DNA from: Shewanella phaeophyticola
GTDB lineage: Bacteria; Pseudomonadota; Gammaproteobacteria; Enterobacterales; Shewanellaceae
NCBI RefSeq assembly: GCF_025398315.1
Contig: NZ_JAODOQ010000001.1
Span: forward strand, 1,736,001-1,800,000
Reading direction: 5' to 3'
Length of the DNA stretch: 64,000 bases
Positions 51,490 through 59,852 of the stretch are shown in pieces. Numbering within the stretch: the first letter of the stretch is position 1; every line of letters begins with the position of its first letter. The notes below the pieces were generated by a model. The model searched no databases. It saw nothing but the letters and a program-made list of their open reading frames with translations, and was not told the DNA's origin. The translations under genes were made by a program, and so were the position numbers.

Positions 51490-51835
51490 AACAAGTTTCC
51501 ATAGAGTGGTACAGCATCGTTATCGACAAACAGTAGCGTTGTGAAAATAAGACTGATAGGGCTTAAGACATAAGGTCGCGGATTATACAGGGAAGTGCTC
51601 GATTGTCGATTTATTATCTATGTTACTTAGGTTTTAGGAGATGAACCAACAACCACATAATGTGCGGCTGTTGGTTAAGAATGAATACAAACTTTGATAG
51701 CTAACTGTGCGTTTTACTAAGAAAATATCAATCCATACTAAAAGCAGTAGCGATTAAGCCTGCCAATGTTGTCACTAACACCAAGAATCCACCTTTGTTA
51801 TTGTCAGTTCGTAATCAATTTTTGCTAAACATTTA
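51490..51835. other. Intergenic region between ybiT and the third mobile element
   Basis: The gap is 346 nt. A hairpin-forming stretch at 51643-51676 (AACCAACA...TGTTGGTT) pairs fully on the minus strand when two G-U pairs are allowed, but no T-run follows. It could be the old terminator of the truncated ORF at 52074-52307. Nothing else was recognised. Confidence 0.35.
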
Positions 51836-52144
51836 TACCATTTCCATTAATTATGTGACCAATCAGAGTCGCTCAGACTGTTCAGTTTGAGGCGCATTGT
51901 TGAAATAATGGTTATTCCCTTCTAAGGCAATGCTACAAAGAAATGGACTGTCTGAGCGTCTCCTGCAAGGCGGTTTTCTGTGCCTTCTATGCTGCTTAAT
52001 AGTATTTTGACGTACGACTGCATGGATGCAGGAGGTAGAGCAACGCAGGAGCAGTTGCCGAGAGCAACTATGCCTACAATCCTATTACTTGCCTAGAAGG
52101 CACAGAATTACCGCTGAATGACCAGATAATTAGTGGAATTGGTA
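51836..52144. mobile_element. Miniature inverted-repeat element, copy 3 (one 47-bp unit)
   Basis: This 309-bp element is in the same orientation as copy 2, with TTA on both flanks (51833-51835 and 52145-52147). The inner arms TCTGTGCCTTCTA (51977-51989) and TAGAAGGCACAGA (52094-52106) pair perfectly, although the base pair differs from copy 2. Exactly one 47-bp unit is present, at 52015-52061, and it carries the A variant seen in units 5 and 6 of copy 1. The right end overlaps a minus-strand reading frame at 52074-52307. Confidence 0.9.
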
Positions 52145-52307
52145 TTACTTGCTCTTCACCCATGAGAACTCTGTCATTTTTACCTGCAGAGTCGACTAAA
52201 ACTAAACCGCTGTTTGTTTGAATTAATAAAAGACCATCATTTTTGAGAATTGACTCACAACAATGACTCAAACAAGCGTAACAATGATTTTTTTTCAAGT
52301 TAACCAA
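52074..52307 (-). pseudogene. Possible gene remnant truncated by the mobile element
   Basis: A 77-residue frame starts at TTG 52307 (VNLKKNHCYACLSHCCESIL), reads KNDGLLLIQTNSGLVLVDSA and then runs into the element at GEEQ, using element DNA for its last residues and stop. No family is recognised, there is no good ribosome site, and the start is weak. It could be a small cysteine-rich protein cut by the insertion or a chance frame. Confidence 0.3.
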
Positions 52308-52487
52308 CTGATTTATGATTATAATCTATATATATTAATGCTTACTAATTTTGAGCTTTTTAATTGAGTTTTAATTTGGATAATAAGCGTCATGAAAAGT
52401 GAATCTTTGTCTACTTAACCCTTTTTATTTTCACTTTTTGTATGGTCAAACTTTTGCAGTTTTAGATTCAATGGAGTACGGCTAACT

Positions 52488-55205
52488 ATGGTTTTGAGAG
52501 TCAAAACTAATGCTTTTGCATGGCTTGTTGTGGGGGTGTTGGTTCTTTTTTTATCACCGACTTTGATTGCACACAATATTGACGACAATGCTCAAGCAAC
52601 TGTAGTGTTTACCGAACAAGAACAGCAATGGTTAGCTGAAAACCCAGTGGTTAATATTGGTGTTGACGGCTATTTTCCACCGTACAGTTATTTTAATGAA
52701 GACGGTCAACTTGTTGGCCTAGCGATTGATATATTATCTTTGATAGGTGATAAAACAGGCATTGAATTTGTCTTTAATGACGAGCATAAATGGCCAGACA
52801 TTGTTGAAAATCTACAGCAAGGCAATATCGATGCTATTTTAACAATGGTCAAAACCCCTGAGCGTGAACAAGCTTACTTTTTTACTACACCCATCATTTA
52901 TAAGTCTCTGGTAATTATCACTCAAGAGCATAATCACCTCATTAATAGCCGAGACGATATTGCTAATAAAACCATTGCCTTGGTCAAAGGTTATCAATAC
53001 GCCGACAGTGTAGGGGAAGAGTTCCCAAATATTATCCATGTTTATGTTGATACCATGCGTGAATCCTTTGAATTAGTTGCAGCGGGGCAAGCCGATGCCA
53101 CCATTAGTTATTTAGCTGCAGCCAATTACTTTCAATTAAAGTATGCCTATAACGATTTAAAAATTGCTGCATTTTATGAAAAACACAATGCGAATGAGGC
53201 CATTGCGGTAAGTAAGACTGAACCGATGTTGGCAAGTATTATTCAAAAATGCATTGATTCACTCACTTCGCAACAAAAAAAAGCCCTGATTGAAGTGTGG
53301 GGCGCCAATATTAAAATCCCAAAGGATTATACTGAATTAATTGAGTTCGCTTTACTTGCTGGTTTGCTGATTTTGATTTTAGGGATTTGGGGAATACAGT
53401 CTAAACGTAATAACCGTGATTTGGTTAAAGCTAATCAAAATGTTGAAACAGCAAATTTAGCCCTAAACGACCTTAAAGATAATTTGCAGCAATTAGTTGC
53501 TGAACGTACTCAACAGCTCACAGTTAGTGAAAACCGTTACCGAGGCTTAGTTGAGTCGCTTGAAGATGAGTACATTTTCTATCAACACGATATTAATGGT
53601 TTTGTTAATTATGTCAGCCCATCATTAACCCACATTTTAGGGCACTCGGTCACAGGTCAAGGTGGGTTTTATCATCAGTTTTTAACCGACAATCCTAAAA
53701 ACCAAGCGATTTCTGGCTATATTGAGCGCATTTTGCAAGGTGAACATTTAGCGCCATTTGAAATTGAGTTAAAAGATATTAAAGGTAATCTACACACTTT
53801 CGAAGTACTTGAGCGCCCCATGTACGATGACCATGGCGTGTGTGTTGGTTGTGAGGGAATTGCCCATGATGTAACCGCACGAAAACAGCAGCAAGATAAG
53901 CTGTTTTATTTATCACACTATGATGATTTGACCGGGTTAGTGAACCGTTATTATTTTAAAAAATTACTCGATGATGACATTGTAAACTGTAAAAATAATG
54001 GCCAACCTTTGGCATTATTATTTTTAGATTTAACCCGCTTTAAAGTAATTAACGACAACTTTGGCCATTCAGCTGGAGATTACATATTAAATCAGGCTGC
54101 AGCGCGCATTCAAGATCATCTAAATAACGACTTCATCGTGTCGCGCTTTGCTGGAGATAAGTTTTGTATTTCGTTGCCCAACACTCGCGCTGCCGATGCA
54201 AACTTAATGGCCATTGAGTTAATTGAAGCATTTCAATCTCATTTTGAGTTTCTTGAACAAACCATCATTATTGGCTGCCGAGTAGGGATAAGCCTCTTTC
54301 CGCAAGATGGTCTTAATGCAGACACACTCATTAGCCATGCTGACTCGGCACTTTATGAAGCTAAAAAGAATCCTGCCTGTGTGGCTTTTTGTAATAAGGA
54401 AATGGCTTCATACAATAAAAAACGCCATATTATTGAACAAAATTTACGTAAAATTCTGTTTGTGAATGAGGAACCTCAACCTCAACAACTCTTTATGGTG
54501 TATCAGCCATTCATGAGCTTACCCGAAAAGCAATTAGCTGGCTTTGAAGCGCTTGTACGTTGGGAGCACCCTGAGTTAGGCGTCATTTCGCCAGGTGAAT
54601 TTATTCCTATTGCAGAAGACACTGGGTTAATATTTACGTTAAGCCATTGGGTCGTTAATCGCGTTTGTGAACAGTTAGTTGAATGGCATCAGCAAGGGTT
54701 TGACTTTAAACGGGTGTCGGTGAATATATCGGCACTTGAATTAATGAACATTAAATTTGCCGAAGATTTACTCAGTTTAGTGGTTCAATCTGGTGCTCAA
54801 CCGTGCTGGTTTAAGTTAGAAATCACCGAGACTGCTTTGATGGCCATTCCTGAGCAAGCTATCGAAATTTTACAAAAGTTAACCATGGCTGATTTTGAAG
54901 TTGCCATTGATGATTTTGGTACGGGTTACTCTTCACTAACGTACCTTAAATCATTGCCCGCCAGCACATTAAAAATTGATCAATCCTTTATTCGTAATTT
55001 AATCGATTCAAGTGAAGACCAAGCTGTAATAAAAGCGGTGATCAGTATGGCACACTCTTTAGGTAAACAAGTCACTGCTGAAGGGGTTGAACAGCAAGCT
55101 CAGCTTGACTACCTGATAGCCCATGGCTGTGATGTCGCCCAGGGATATTACTTCTCGCGGCCGATTAGTGTCCAAGAAGTGAGCCGGTTATATTTTGAGG
55201 TGTAA
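52488..55205 (+). CDS. Solute-binding / PAS / GGDEF / EAL transmembrane protein
   Basis: The protein has 905 residues. A signal peptide precedes a periplasmic type-3 solute-binding domain (residues about 45-265; VNIGVDGYFPPYSYFNEDGQ, DAILTMVKTPEREQAYFFT). A transmembrane helix (LLAGLLILILGIWGIQ) follows, then a coiled coil, a PAS domain (345-460), a GGDEF domain (470-625) and an EAL domain (655-900). The GGDEF motif is AGDKF, which lacks the usual Gly-Gly-Asp-Glu-Phe and is probably inactive. The EAL residues are conserved (FEALVRW, ITETALM, DDFGTGYSSLTYLKSLP, AEGVEQ), so the likely activity is cyclic-di-GMP hydrolysis controlled by a periplasmic ligand. Confidence 0.9.
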   Translation: MVLRVKTNAFAWLVVGVLVLFLSPTLIAHNIDDNAQATVVFTEQEQQWLAENPVVNIGVDGYFPPYSYFNEDGQLVGLAIDILSLIGDKTGIEFVFNDEHKWPDIVENLQQGNIDAILTMVKTPEREQAYFFTTPIIYKSLVIITQEHNHLINSRDDIANKTIALVKGYQYADSVGEEFPNIIHVYVDTMRESFELVAAGQADATISYLAAANYFQLKYAYNDLKIAAFYEKHNANEAIAVSKTEPMLASIIQKCIDSLTSQQKKALIEVWGANIKIPKDYTELIEFALLAGLLILILGIWGIQSKRNNRDLVKANQNVETANLALNDLKDNLQQLVAERTQQLTVSENRYRGLVESLEDEYIFYQHDINGFVNYVSPSLTHILGHSVTGQGGFYHQFLTDNPKNQAISGYIERILQGEHLAPFEIELKDIKGNLHTFEVLERPMYDDHGVCVGCEGIAHDVTARKQQQDKLFYLSHYDDLTGLVNRYYFKKLLDDDIVNCKNNGQPLALLFLDLTRFKVINDNFGHSAGDYILNQAAARIQDHLNNDFIVSRFAGDKFCISLPNTRAADANLMAIELIEAFQSHFEFLEQTIIIGCRVGISLFPQDGLNADTLISHADSALYEAKKNPACVAFCNKEMASYNKKRHIIEQNLRKILFVNEEPQPQQLFMVYQPFMSLPEKQLAGFEALVRWEHPELGVISPGEFIPIAEDTGLIFTLSHWVVNRVCEQLVEWHQQGFDFKRVSVNISALELMNIKFAEDLLSLVVQSGAQPCWFKLEITETALMAIPEQAIEILQKLTMADFEVAIDDFGTGYSSLTYLKSLPASTLKIDQSFIRNLIDSSEDQAVIKAVISMAHSLGKQVTAEGVEQQAQLDYLIAHGCDVAQGYYFSRPISVQEVSRLYFEV

Positions 55206-55343
55206 GTTTATTGATTCGGAATTTAGTGAATTCATAAACGATAATATTGGGTGGTGATTTGATTAATTAGCGGCGCAGTATGCTTTATTGCTATTATAGT
55301 GTTATGTGCCACGTTGGCAGCGAAGACAACATCGGAAATACCC

Positions 55344-55730
55344 ATGGTAGAAGAGCAACAAAACAATCCATTACATGGACTTAAGCTTGAAACATTAATA
55401 ACAGAGCTGGTTGAATGTTATGATTGGAAAATTTTATACGCCGCATTGAAACTCGAATGTTTTAACCTCAATCCATCGATTGAGGGTTGCCTTAAGTTTT
55501 TGAAAAAAACCGAATGTACACGTGAAAAAGTCGAAAATTTTTATTTATATCGTTATAAGCGGATGCCTAAAGCAGTAGGTGATCAGTTTGAGCTAAAACC
55601 TCGTGAGCGAGGTTTTGCTGCTGGTATAGTACCGCGTAAGCCAATGGAGCTTACTTTTGAGTCTATCGCGAGAATGCACGCCCAAGCGGCCGAAAATTTT
55701 GAAGCAAATCGTAATGCCAGAGGCACCTAA
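55344..55730 (+). CDS. VF530/DUF2132-family DNA-binding-like protein
   Basis: The protein has about 128 residues from the ATG at 55344 (GGAAA just upstream), rather than the first in-frame start 15 codons earlier. It contains NNPLHGLKLETLITELVECY and DWKILYAALKLECFNLNPSI, followed by KFLKKTECTREKVENFYLY, the VF530/DUF2132 pattern. The tail (KPRERGFAAGIVPRKP) is basic. In another frame, 55731-55848 continues SSAKAHVSRNSSGYEKRVTS and ends NPWGK, so a further frameshift near 55705-55735 may hide a longer C-terminus. Confidence 0.78.
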   Translation: MVEEQQNNPLHGLKLETLITELVECYDWKILYAALKLECFNLNPSIEGCLKFLKKTECTREKVENFYLYRYKRMPKAVGDQFELKPRERGFAAGIVPRKPMELTFESIARMHAQAAENFEANRNARGT

Positions 55731-55861
55731 AAGCTCAGCTAAAGCCCATGTTAGTCGTAATAGTAGCGGTTATGAAAAGCGCGTTACGTCTGGTAAATCA
55801 TCTAACAGAGCTCCCTCAGCCGATCCAAGTAACCCTTGGGGCAAATAACATCATTAAAACT

Positions 55862-55890
55862 AAAAAGCCCTGAATCATCAGGGCTTTTTT
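55862..55890. terminator. Bidirectional terminator between VF530 gene and ethanolamine operon
   Basis: AAAAAGCCCTGA (55862-55873) and TCAGGGCTTTTT (55878-55889) form a 12-bp stem around ATCA, with T runs in both reading directions. It serves the plus-strand VF530 gene and the minus-strand permease ending at 55925. Confidence 0.93.
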
Positions 55891-55924
55891 GTACTCGTTT
55901 CATTTATTTAGAGCTTATACCATT

Positions 55925-57325
55925 TTAATTGGCAATCGAAAGATCAGATTCTGCCGCGGCTAACATCGCGAACTCTTCATCAGCATTTTTAGCGACGAGT
56001 CGCTTTGAACTGTAGCCAAAGTAATAAGTCGCACCAACCACAAACAAGCCCATAGTGAACAAGAATGCACGCGGATCAAATGCATACACACCGGTCAGTG
56101 CAATTAATGACAACACCAAGGCAATGCCAGAGGTGACAACGCCGCCAGGTGTTTTATAAGGGCGAGCTAACTCAGGTTGTTTAATGCGCAATAAAATATG
56201 ACTTAAAGCCATTAATGCATAAGACACGGTGGCGCCAACAACGGCCATAGCTAGCATCAAGTCACCTTCACCGCTCAATGATGCAATAAAACCAAATATT
56301 GCAGGAACAATTAACGCGCGAGCAGGGACTTTGCGTGAAGTGGTAATCGATAACGCACGTGGTAAATAACCGGCGCGAGATAACGCAAAGACTAGGCGAC
56401 TATAGCCATAAATAATCGAGAAAAATGAGGCGACTAAGCCTGCTAAACCGAGAATGTTGACTATGGTGGCTAAGCTGTCATTGCCAGTCACTTTTAATGC
56501 ATCAACTAAAGGTACAGCGCTCGCGCCCATTGTTGCAGCACCGCCAACGCCTGGTACTAATACCACCACGAGCAAGGCTGTAAATAATAAGAATATCATT
56601 GCTCCAATAATGCCTTTAGGCACATCTTTGGCTGGGTTTTTAGCTTCTTCTGCAGCTAAAGGCACACCTTCAACCGCCAAAAATAACCACATGGCAAAGG
56701 GTAGTGCTGCCCACACACCGTACCAGCCTAATGGTAAAAACTCACTGGCACCGGCTGCATCGGTAACGGCAACATCGTACAAGTTACTGGAATCAAAATT
56801 AGCCACTAACACCACTGCTGTAGCAATAATGGCCAGTACCGCTAAACCACTGATTACCATCATTACTTTTAATGCCTCGCCGACACCGGCTAAGTGGATG
56901 CCAACAAACACTAAATAAAACACCGCATAAACCCAAGAGCCATTAAAGCCAAGCAGTTCTTGTACCGCAGAACCAATAAAAATAACAATGGCAGCAGGTG
57001 CTAGGGCGTATTCAATTAATACTGCTAACCCCGTCAAATAGCCACCAGCAGGTCCCATGGCTTGACGTGCAAAGCTGTATCCGCCACCCGCAGCGGGGAT
57101 TGCTGCTGACATTTCTGCCAAGGAAAGCACTAACGTTAAATACATGACTGCCATTAAGATAGCGGCAATGGCAAAGCCACCCCAGCCAGCTTCGGCGATA
57201 CCGAAATTCCAACCTGCGAAATCGCCTGAAATAACATATGACACGCCTAAGCCTGCTAGTAAAATCCAGCCTGCGGTGCCGCCCTTTAATTGCCGTTTGG
57301 CAAGATATTCTTGGTTATCTGACAT
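55925..57325 (-). CDS. eat: Ethanolamine permease (APC superfamily)
   Basis: This 466-residue transporter has about twelve helices. It begins LKGGTAGWILLAGLGVSYVI and contains GDFAGWNFGIAEAGWGGFAI, then SAAIPAAGGGYSFARQAMGP and AVEGVPLAAEEAKNPAKDVP, the pattern of the ethanolamine permease branch of the amino acid-polyamine family. It lies directly after eutC (22 nt), so it imports ethanolamine for the lyase. Confidence 0.88.
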   Translation of the reverse strand: MSDNQEYLAKRQLKGGTAGWILLAGLGVSYVISGDFAGWNFGIAEAGWGGFAIAAILMAVMYLTLVLSLAEMSAAIPAAGGGYSFARQAMGPAGGYLTGLAVLIEYALAPAAIVIFIGSAVQELLGFNGSWVYAVFYLVFVGIHLAGVGEALKVMMVISGLAVLAIIATAVVLVANFDSSNLYDVAVTDAAGASEFLPLGWYGVWAALPFAMWLFLAVEGVPLAAEEAKNPAKDVPKGIIGAMIFLLFTALLVVVLVPGVGGAATMGASAVPLVDALKVTGNDSLATIVNILGLAGLVASFFSIIYGYSRLVFALSRAGYLPRALSITTSRKVPARALIVPAIFGFIASLSGEGDLMLAMAVVGATVSYALMALSHILLRIKQPELARPYKTPGGVVTSGIALVLSLIALTGVYAFDPRAFLFTMGLFVVGATYYFGYSSKRLVAKNADEEFAMLAAAESDLSIAN

Positions 57326-57347
57326 GCTCTTTCTCCTGGTTTTTTAT

Positions 57348-58238
57348 TTATAATTCTGCGATTAAAAAGTTAGTTGTTTGTTGTTGATTTTCGATCAGAT
57401 CATCTTGAGTGCGATCTTTAAGGTTTACTCCTGTAAGTTGGCGTTTTCTGGCTTCACTTATTAAGTATTCAGCTTTTTTTGCGGCTTCATTGAAGCTGAG
57501 ACCCGCGGGACGAATATTAGAAATACAATTACGATAAGCGTCTGTTAACCCTGTTTTTGGGGACCAGGTCATATATAAGCCAAGGCTATCTGGCGAACTT
57601 AAGCCGGGGCGCTCGCCAATAAGCACTATGACTATTTGGGCGTTAAATATTTCTCCAATATCGTCACCAATGGCCACGCGTCCTTGTTCAACGACTGTAA
57701 TAGGGGCGAGGGTAAGTGGTTTTTGCTGTTGGTTCAGCCGTGTTAACAATGCATTAATAAAGGGTTTAGCATGGCTTTGAACCGCTAATGACGATAAGCC
57801 ATCTACGACGACAATGGCCAAATCGAATCGTGGTGTTGGTGCTTGGCCCTGATTGAGATGTTTAACTAATGAGTGACGACTTGCATCTGCCAGTTTTCGG
57901 CCTAAGTCTGGACGTTGCAAATAGGTCACTCGATCATGTGCCTGACTTGCTACAACTAATACAGGAGTTGCATTTGCTAATAACGGAATGGCATTAAGCT
58001 GGGCAGTTAACGCACTTATCTCTAATGGTAAGTTAACGGCATCACGAGCTTCGGCGTGCGACAATTGAAAGGCCAGTAATTCTGATGTTGGCAAGCTGAT
58101 TCCCGCGCGGCCAAGCCCTATTCGTGCATCGGTAAATTGGCGTAACTCTCGCCATGGGTTAGCAATGACGACCCCATTTTGTAATTTATTTGGGTTTATG
58201 GGTGTTTTGAGCGTTTGAGGTGATGAAGGTGATTTCAT
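57348..58238 (-). CDS. eutC: Ethanolamine ammonia-lyase small subunit EutC
   Basis: The protein has 296 residues when started at the ATG at 58238, whose A overlaps the last base of the eutB stop (TAATG) with GGAGG upstream. An open frame extends further upstream inside eutB but has no support. Landmarks are DARIGLGRAGISLPTSELLA, QLSHAEARDAVNL, FDLAIVVVDGLSSLAVQSHA, VIVLIGERPGLSSPDSLGLY and RNCISNIRPAGLSFNEAA. With EutB it forms the adenosylcobalamin-dependent lyase that converts ethanolamine to acetaldehyde and ammonia. Confidence 0.95.
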   Translation of the reverse strand: MKSPSSPQTLKTPINPNKLQNGVVIANPWRELRQFTDARIGLGRAGISLPTSELLAFQLSHAEARDAVNLPLEISALTAQLNAIPLLANATPVLVVASQAHDRVTYLQRPDLGRKLADASRHSLVKHLNQGQAPTPRFDLAIVVVDGLSSLAVQSHAKPFINALLTRLNQQQKPLTLAPITVVEQGRVAIGDDIGEIFNAQIVIVLIGERPGLSSPDSLGLYMTWSPKTGLTDAYRNCISNIRPAGLSFNEAAKKAEYLISEARKRQLTGVNLKDRTQDDLIENQQQTTNFLIAEL

Positions 58239-59641
58239 TAGCAACCTCCTTGTAACGCACGTAATGGTTTGGCAAACGCGCTGGGTAAAGCGGTTGATAA
58301 AATGGTGTTGGACGTATCTTGCATGATGTTCATGTGCATTAACCATTGCTCAAACTCAGGCGATGGGCGTGAGCCTAATACGCGGCGAACATAGAGGGCA
58401 TCGTGAAAAGAGGTGGTTTGATAATTGAGCATTATGTCGTCTGAGCCTGGAATACCCATCACAAATGAACACCCCGCGACACCTAATAAAGTTAGGAGAT
58501 TATCCATGTCATTTTGGTCTGCTTCAGCGTGGTTGGTGTAGCACACATCGCAACCCATGGGGACTCCGAGCAATTTGCCGCAAAAGTGATCTTCTAATCC
58601 TGCGCGAGTGATTTCTTTACCATCAAACAGGTATTCAGGGCCGATAAATCCCACCACGGTATTAACTAACAATGGTTTAAATTTACGTGCAACAGCGTAA
58701 GCTCGTGCTTCACAGGTTTGTTGATCTAATCCATGGTGAGCATTGGCTGACAATGAACTGCCTTGACCGGTTTCAAAATACATGACGTTTTGGCCAACAG
58801 AACCACGATTAAGGCTCTGTGCAGCTTGTTGAGCTTCGGCTAAGGTATTTAAATTAAAACCAAAACTACTATTGGTCGCTTCTGTACCGCCGATGGATTG
58901 AAACACTAAATCAACCGGTGCGCCGGCTTCAATGCATTCAATGGTGTTGGTGACATGGGTGAGAACACAGCTTTGAGTCGGGATTTGATATTTTTGGATA
59001 ACATCATCCATTAATGTCATTAATTTAATCGCTTGCGCTACGTTATCGGTAGCCGGATTAATACCAATAACGGCATCGCCATTGCCATAGAGCAAACCGT
59101 CTAACATTGAGGCTGCAATACCGTTTACATCATCGGTTGGGTGATTGGGTTGTAAGCGGGTAGAGAGGTGACCCGGTAAGCCGATGGTGTTTCGAAATGC
59201 GCTTGTGACATGACATTTTTTAGCAACGAGAATCAAGTCTTGATTGCGCATTATTTTGCTCACAGCAGCTGCCATCTCAGGGGTAATGCCCATTTTTACA
59301 GTCGCCAAGATTTCTGGGGTAACGTAATCACTTAACAGCCAATTGCGAAAGTCGCCAACGGTTAGGTGACTAATATGACTGAAGGCCTTGCTGTCATGAT
59401 CATCTAGGATCAGCCGGGTAACTTCATCTTGTTCGTAAGGAATTAATGCCTCATTCAAAAAGGTTTTTAACGGTAAGTCTGCCAATGTCATCTGGGCTAC
59501 CGCCCGTTCTTTTGCTGAGTGTGCAATCACGCCCGCTAAACGATCGCCAGAGCGCTGCGGCGTGGCTTTGGCCATAAGCTCAGCCAAGTTGGCAAATTGA
59601 TAAGTTTGGCTACCTAATGTGTAGCGATAAGCGTGACTCAT
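58238..59641 (-). CDS. eutB: Ethanolamine ammonia-lyase large subunit EutB
   Basis: The protein has 467 residues from the ATG at 59641, which has TTGAGG about 7 nt upstream (an ATG four codons earlier is less likely). Landmarks are YTLGSQTYQFANLAELMAKA, the substrate region GNGDAVIGINPATDNV, TNTIECIEAGAPVDLVFQSI, GGTEATNSSFG, VMYFETGQGSSLSANAHHG and MGCDVCYTNHAEADQNDMD. The EutB barrel binds ethanolamine and the cobalamin cofactor with EutC. It heads the operon eutB-eutC-permease. No carboxysome-like shell gene is present, so a microcompartment is not indicated here. Confidence 0.96.
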   Translation of the reverse strand: MSHAYRYTLGSQTYQFANLAELMAKATPQRSGDRLAGVIAHSAKERAVAQMTLADLPLKTFLNEALIPYEQDEVTRLILDDHDSKAFSHISHLTVGDFRNWLLSDYVTPEILATVKMGITPEMAAAVSKIMRNQDLILVAKKCHVTSAFRNTIGLPGHLSTRLQPNHPTDDVNGIAASMLDGLLYGNGDAVIGINPATDNVAQAIKLMTLMDDVIQKYQIPTQSCVLTHVTNTIECIEAGAPVDLVFQSIGGTEATNSSFGFNLNTLAEAQQAAQSLNRGSVGQNVMYFETGQGSSLSANAHHGLDQQTCEARAYAVARKFKPLLVNTVVGFIGPEYLFDGKEITRAGLEDHFCGKLLGVPMGCDVCYTNHAEADQNDMDNLLTLLGVAGCSFVMGIPGSDDIMLNYQTTSFHDALYVRRVLGSRPSPEFEQWLMHMNIMQDTSNTILSTALPSAFAKPLRALQGGC

Positions 59642-59744
59642 TCTTAACCTCAATACTCTATGTTGTGGTATAGCTTTTGCTGTGATTTTGATTAACCCAA
59701 TGACTTTGATGTTTTAGCTCAGCTTAAAGCGTACCAACTGACTA

Positions 59745-59814
59745 TCAAATTTTGGCAAAAGTCGATTTGATGTTTATTTTCAGCTAGATAAAGTTAGGTT
59801 TTTGTCAAATTTTG
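59745..59814. promoter_or_regulatory. Direct repeat operator candidate in the eut divergent region
   Basis: TCAAATTTTG occurs twice in the same orientation, at 59745-59754 and 59805-59814, each followed by a weakly conserved AAA. They lie between eutB (start 59641) and the divergent AraC-type regulator gene (59853), 60 nt apart. Direct repeats are typical of AraC-family binding. The assignment to this regulator is inference. Confidence 0.5.
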
Positions 59815-59852
59815 TTAAATGGTATGCGTAAGGTGTGTGTTAAGGAGGCCCA

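Noticed and set aside
51643..51676. Terminator in the gap after ybiT
   Set aside because: The hairpin pairs well on the minus strand but has no T-run and no gene clearly ends there.
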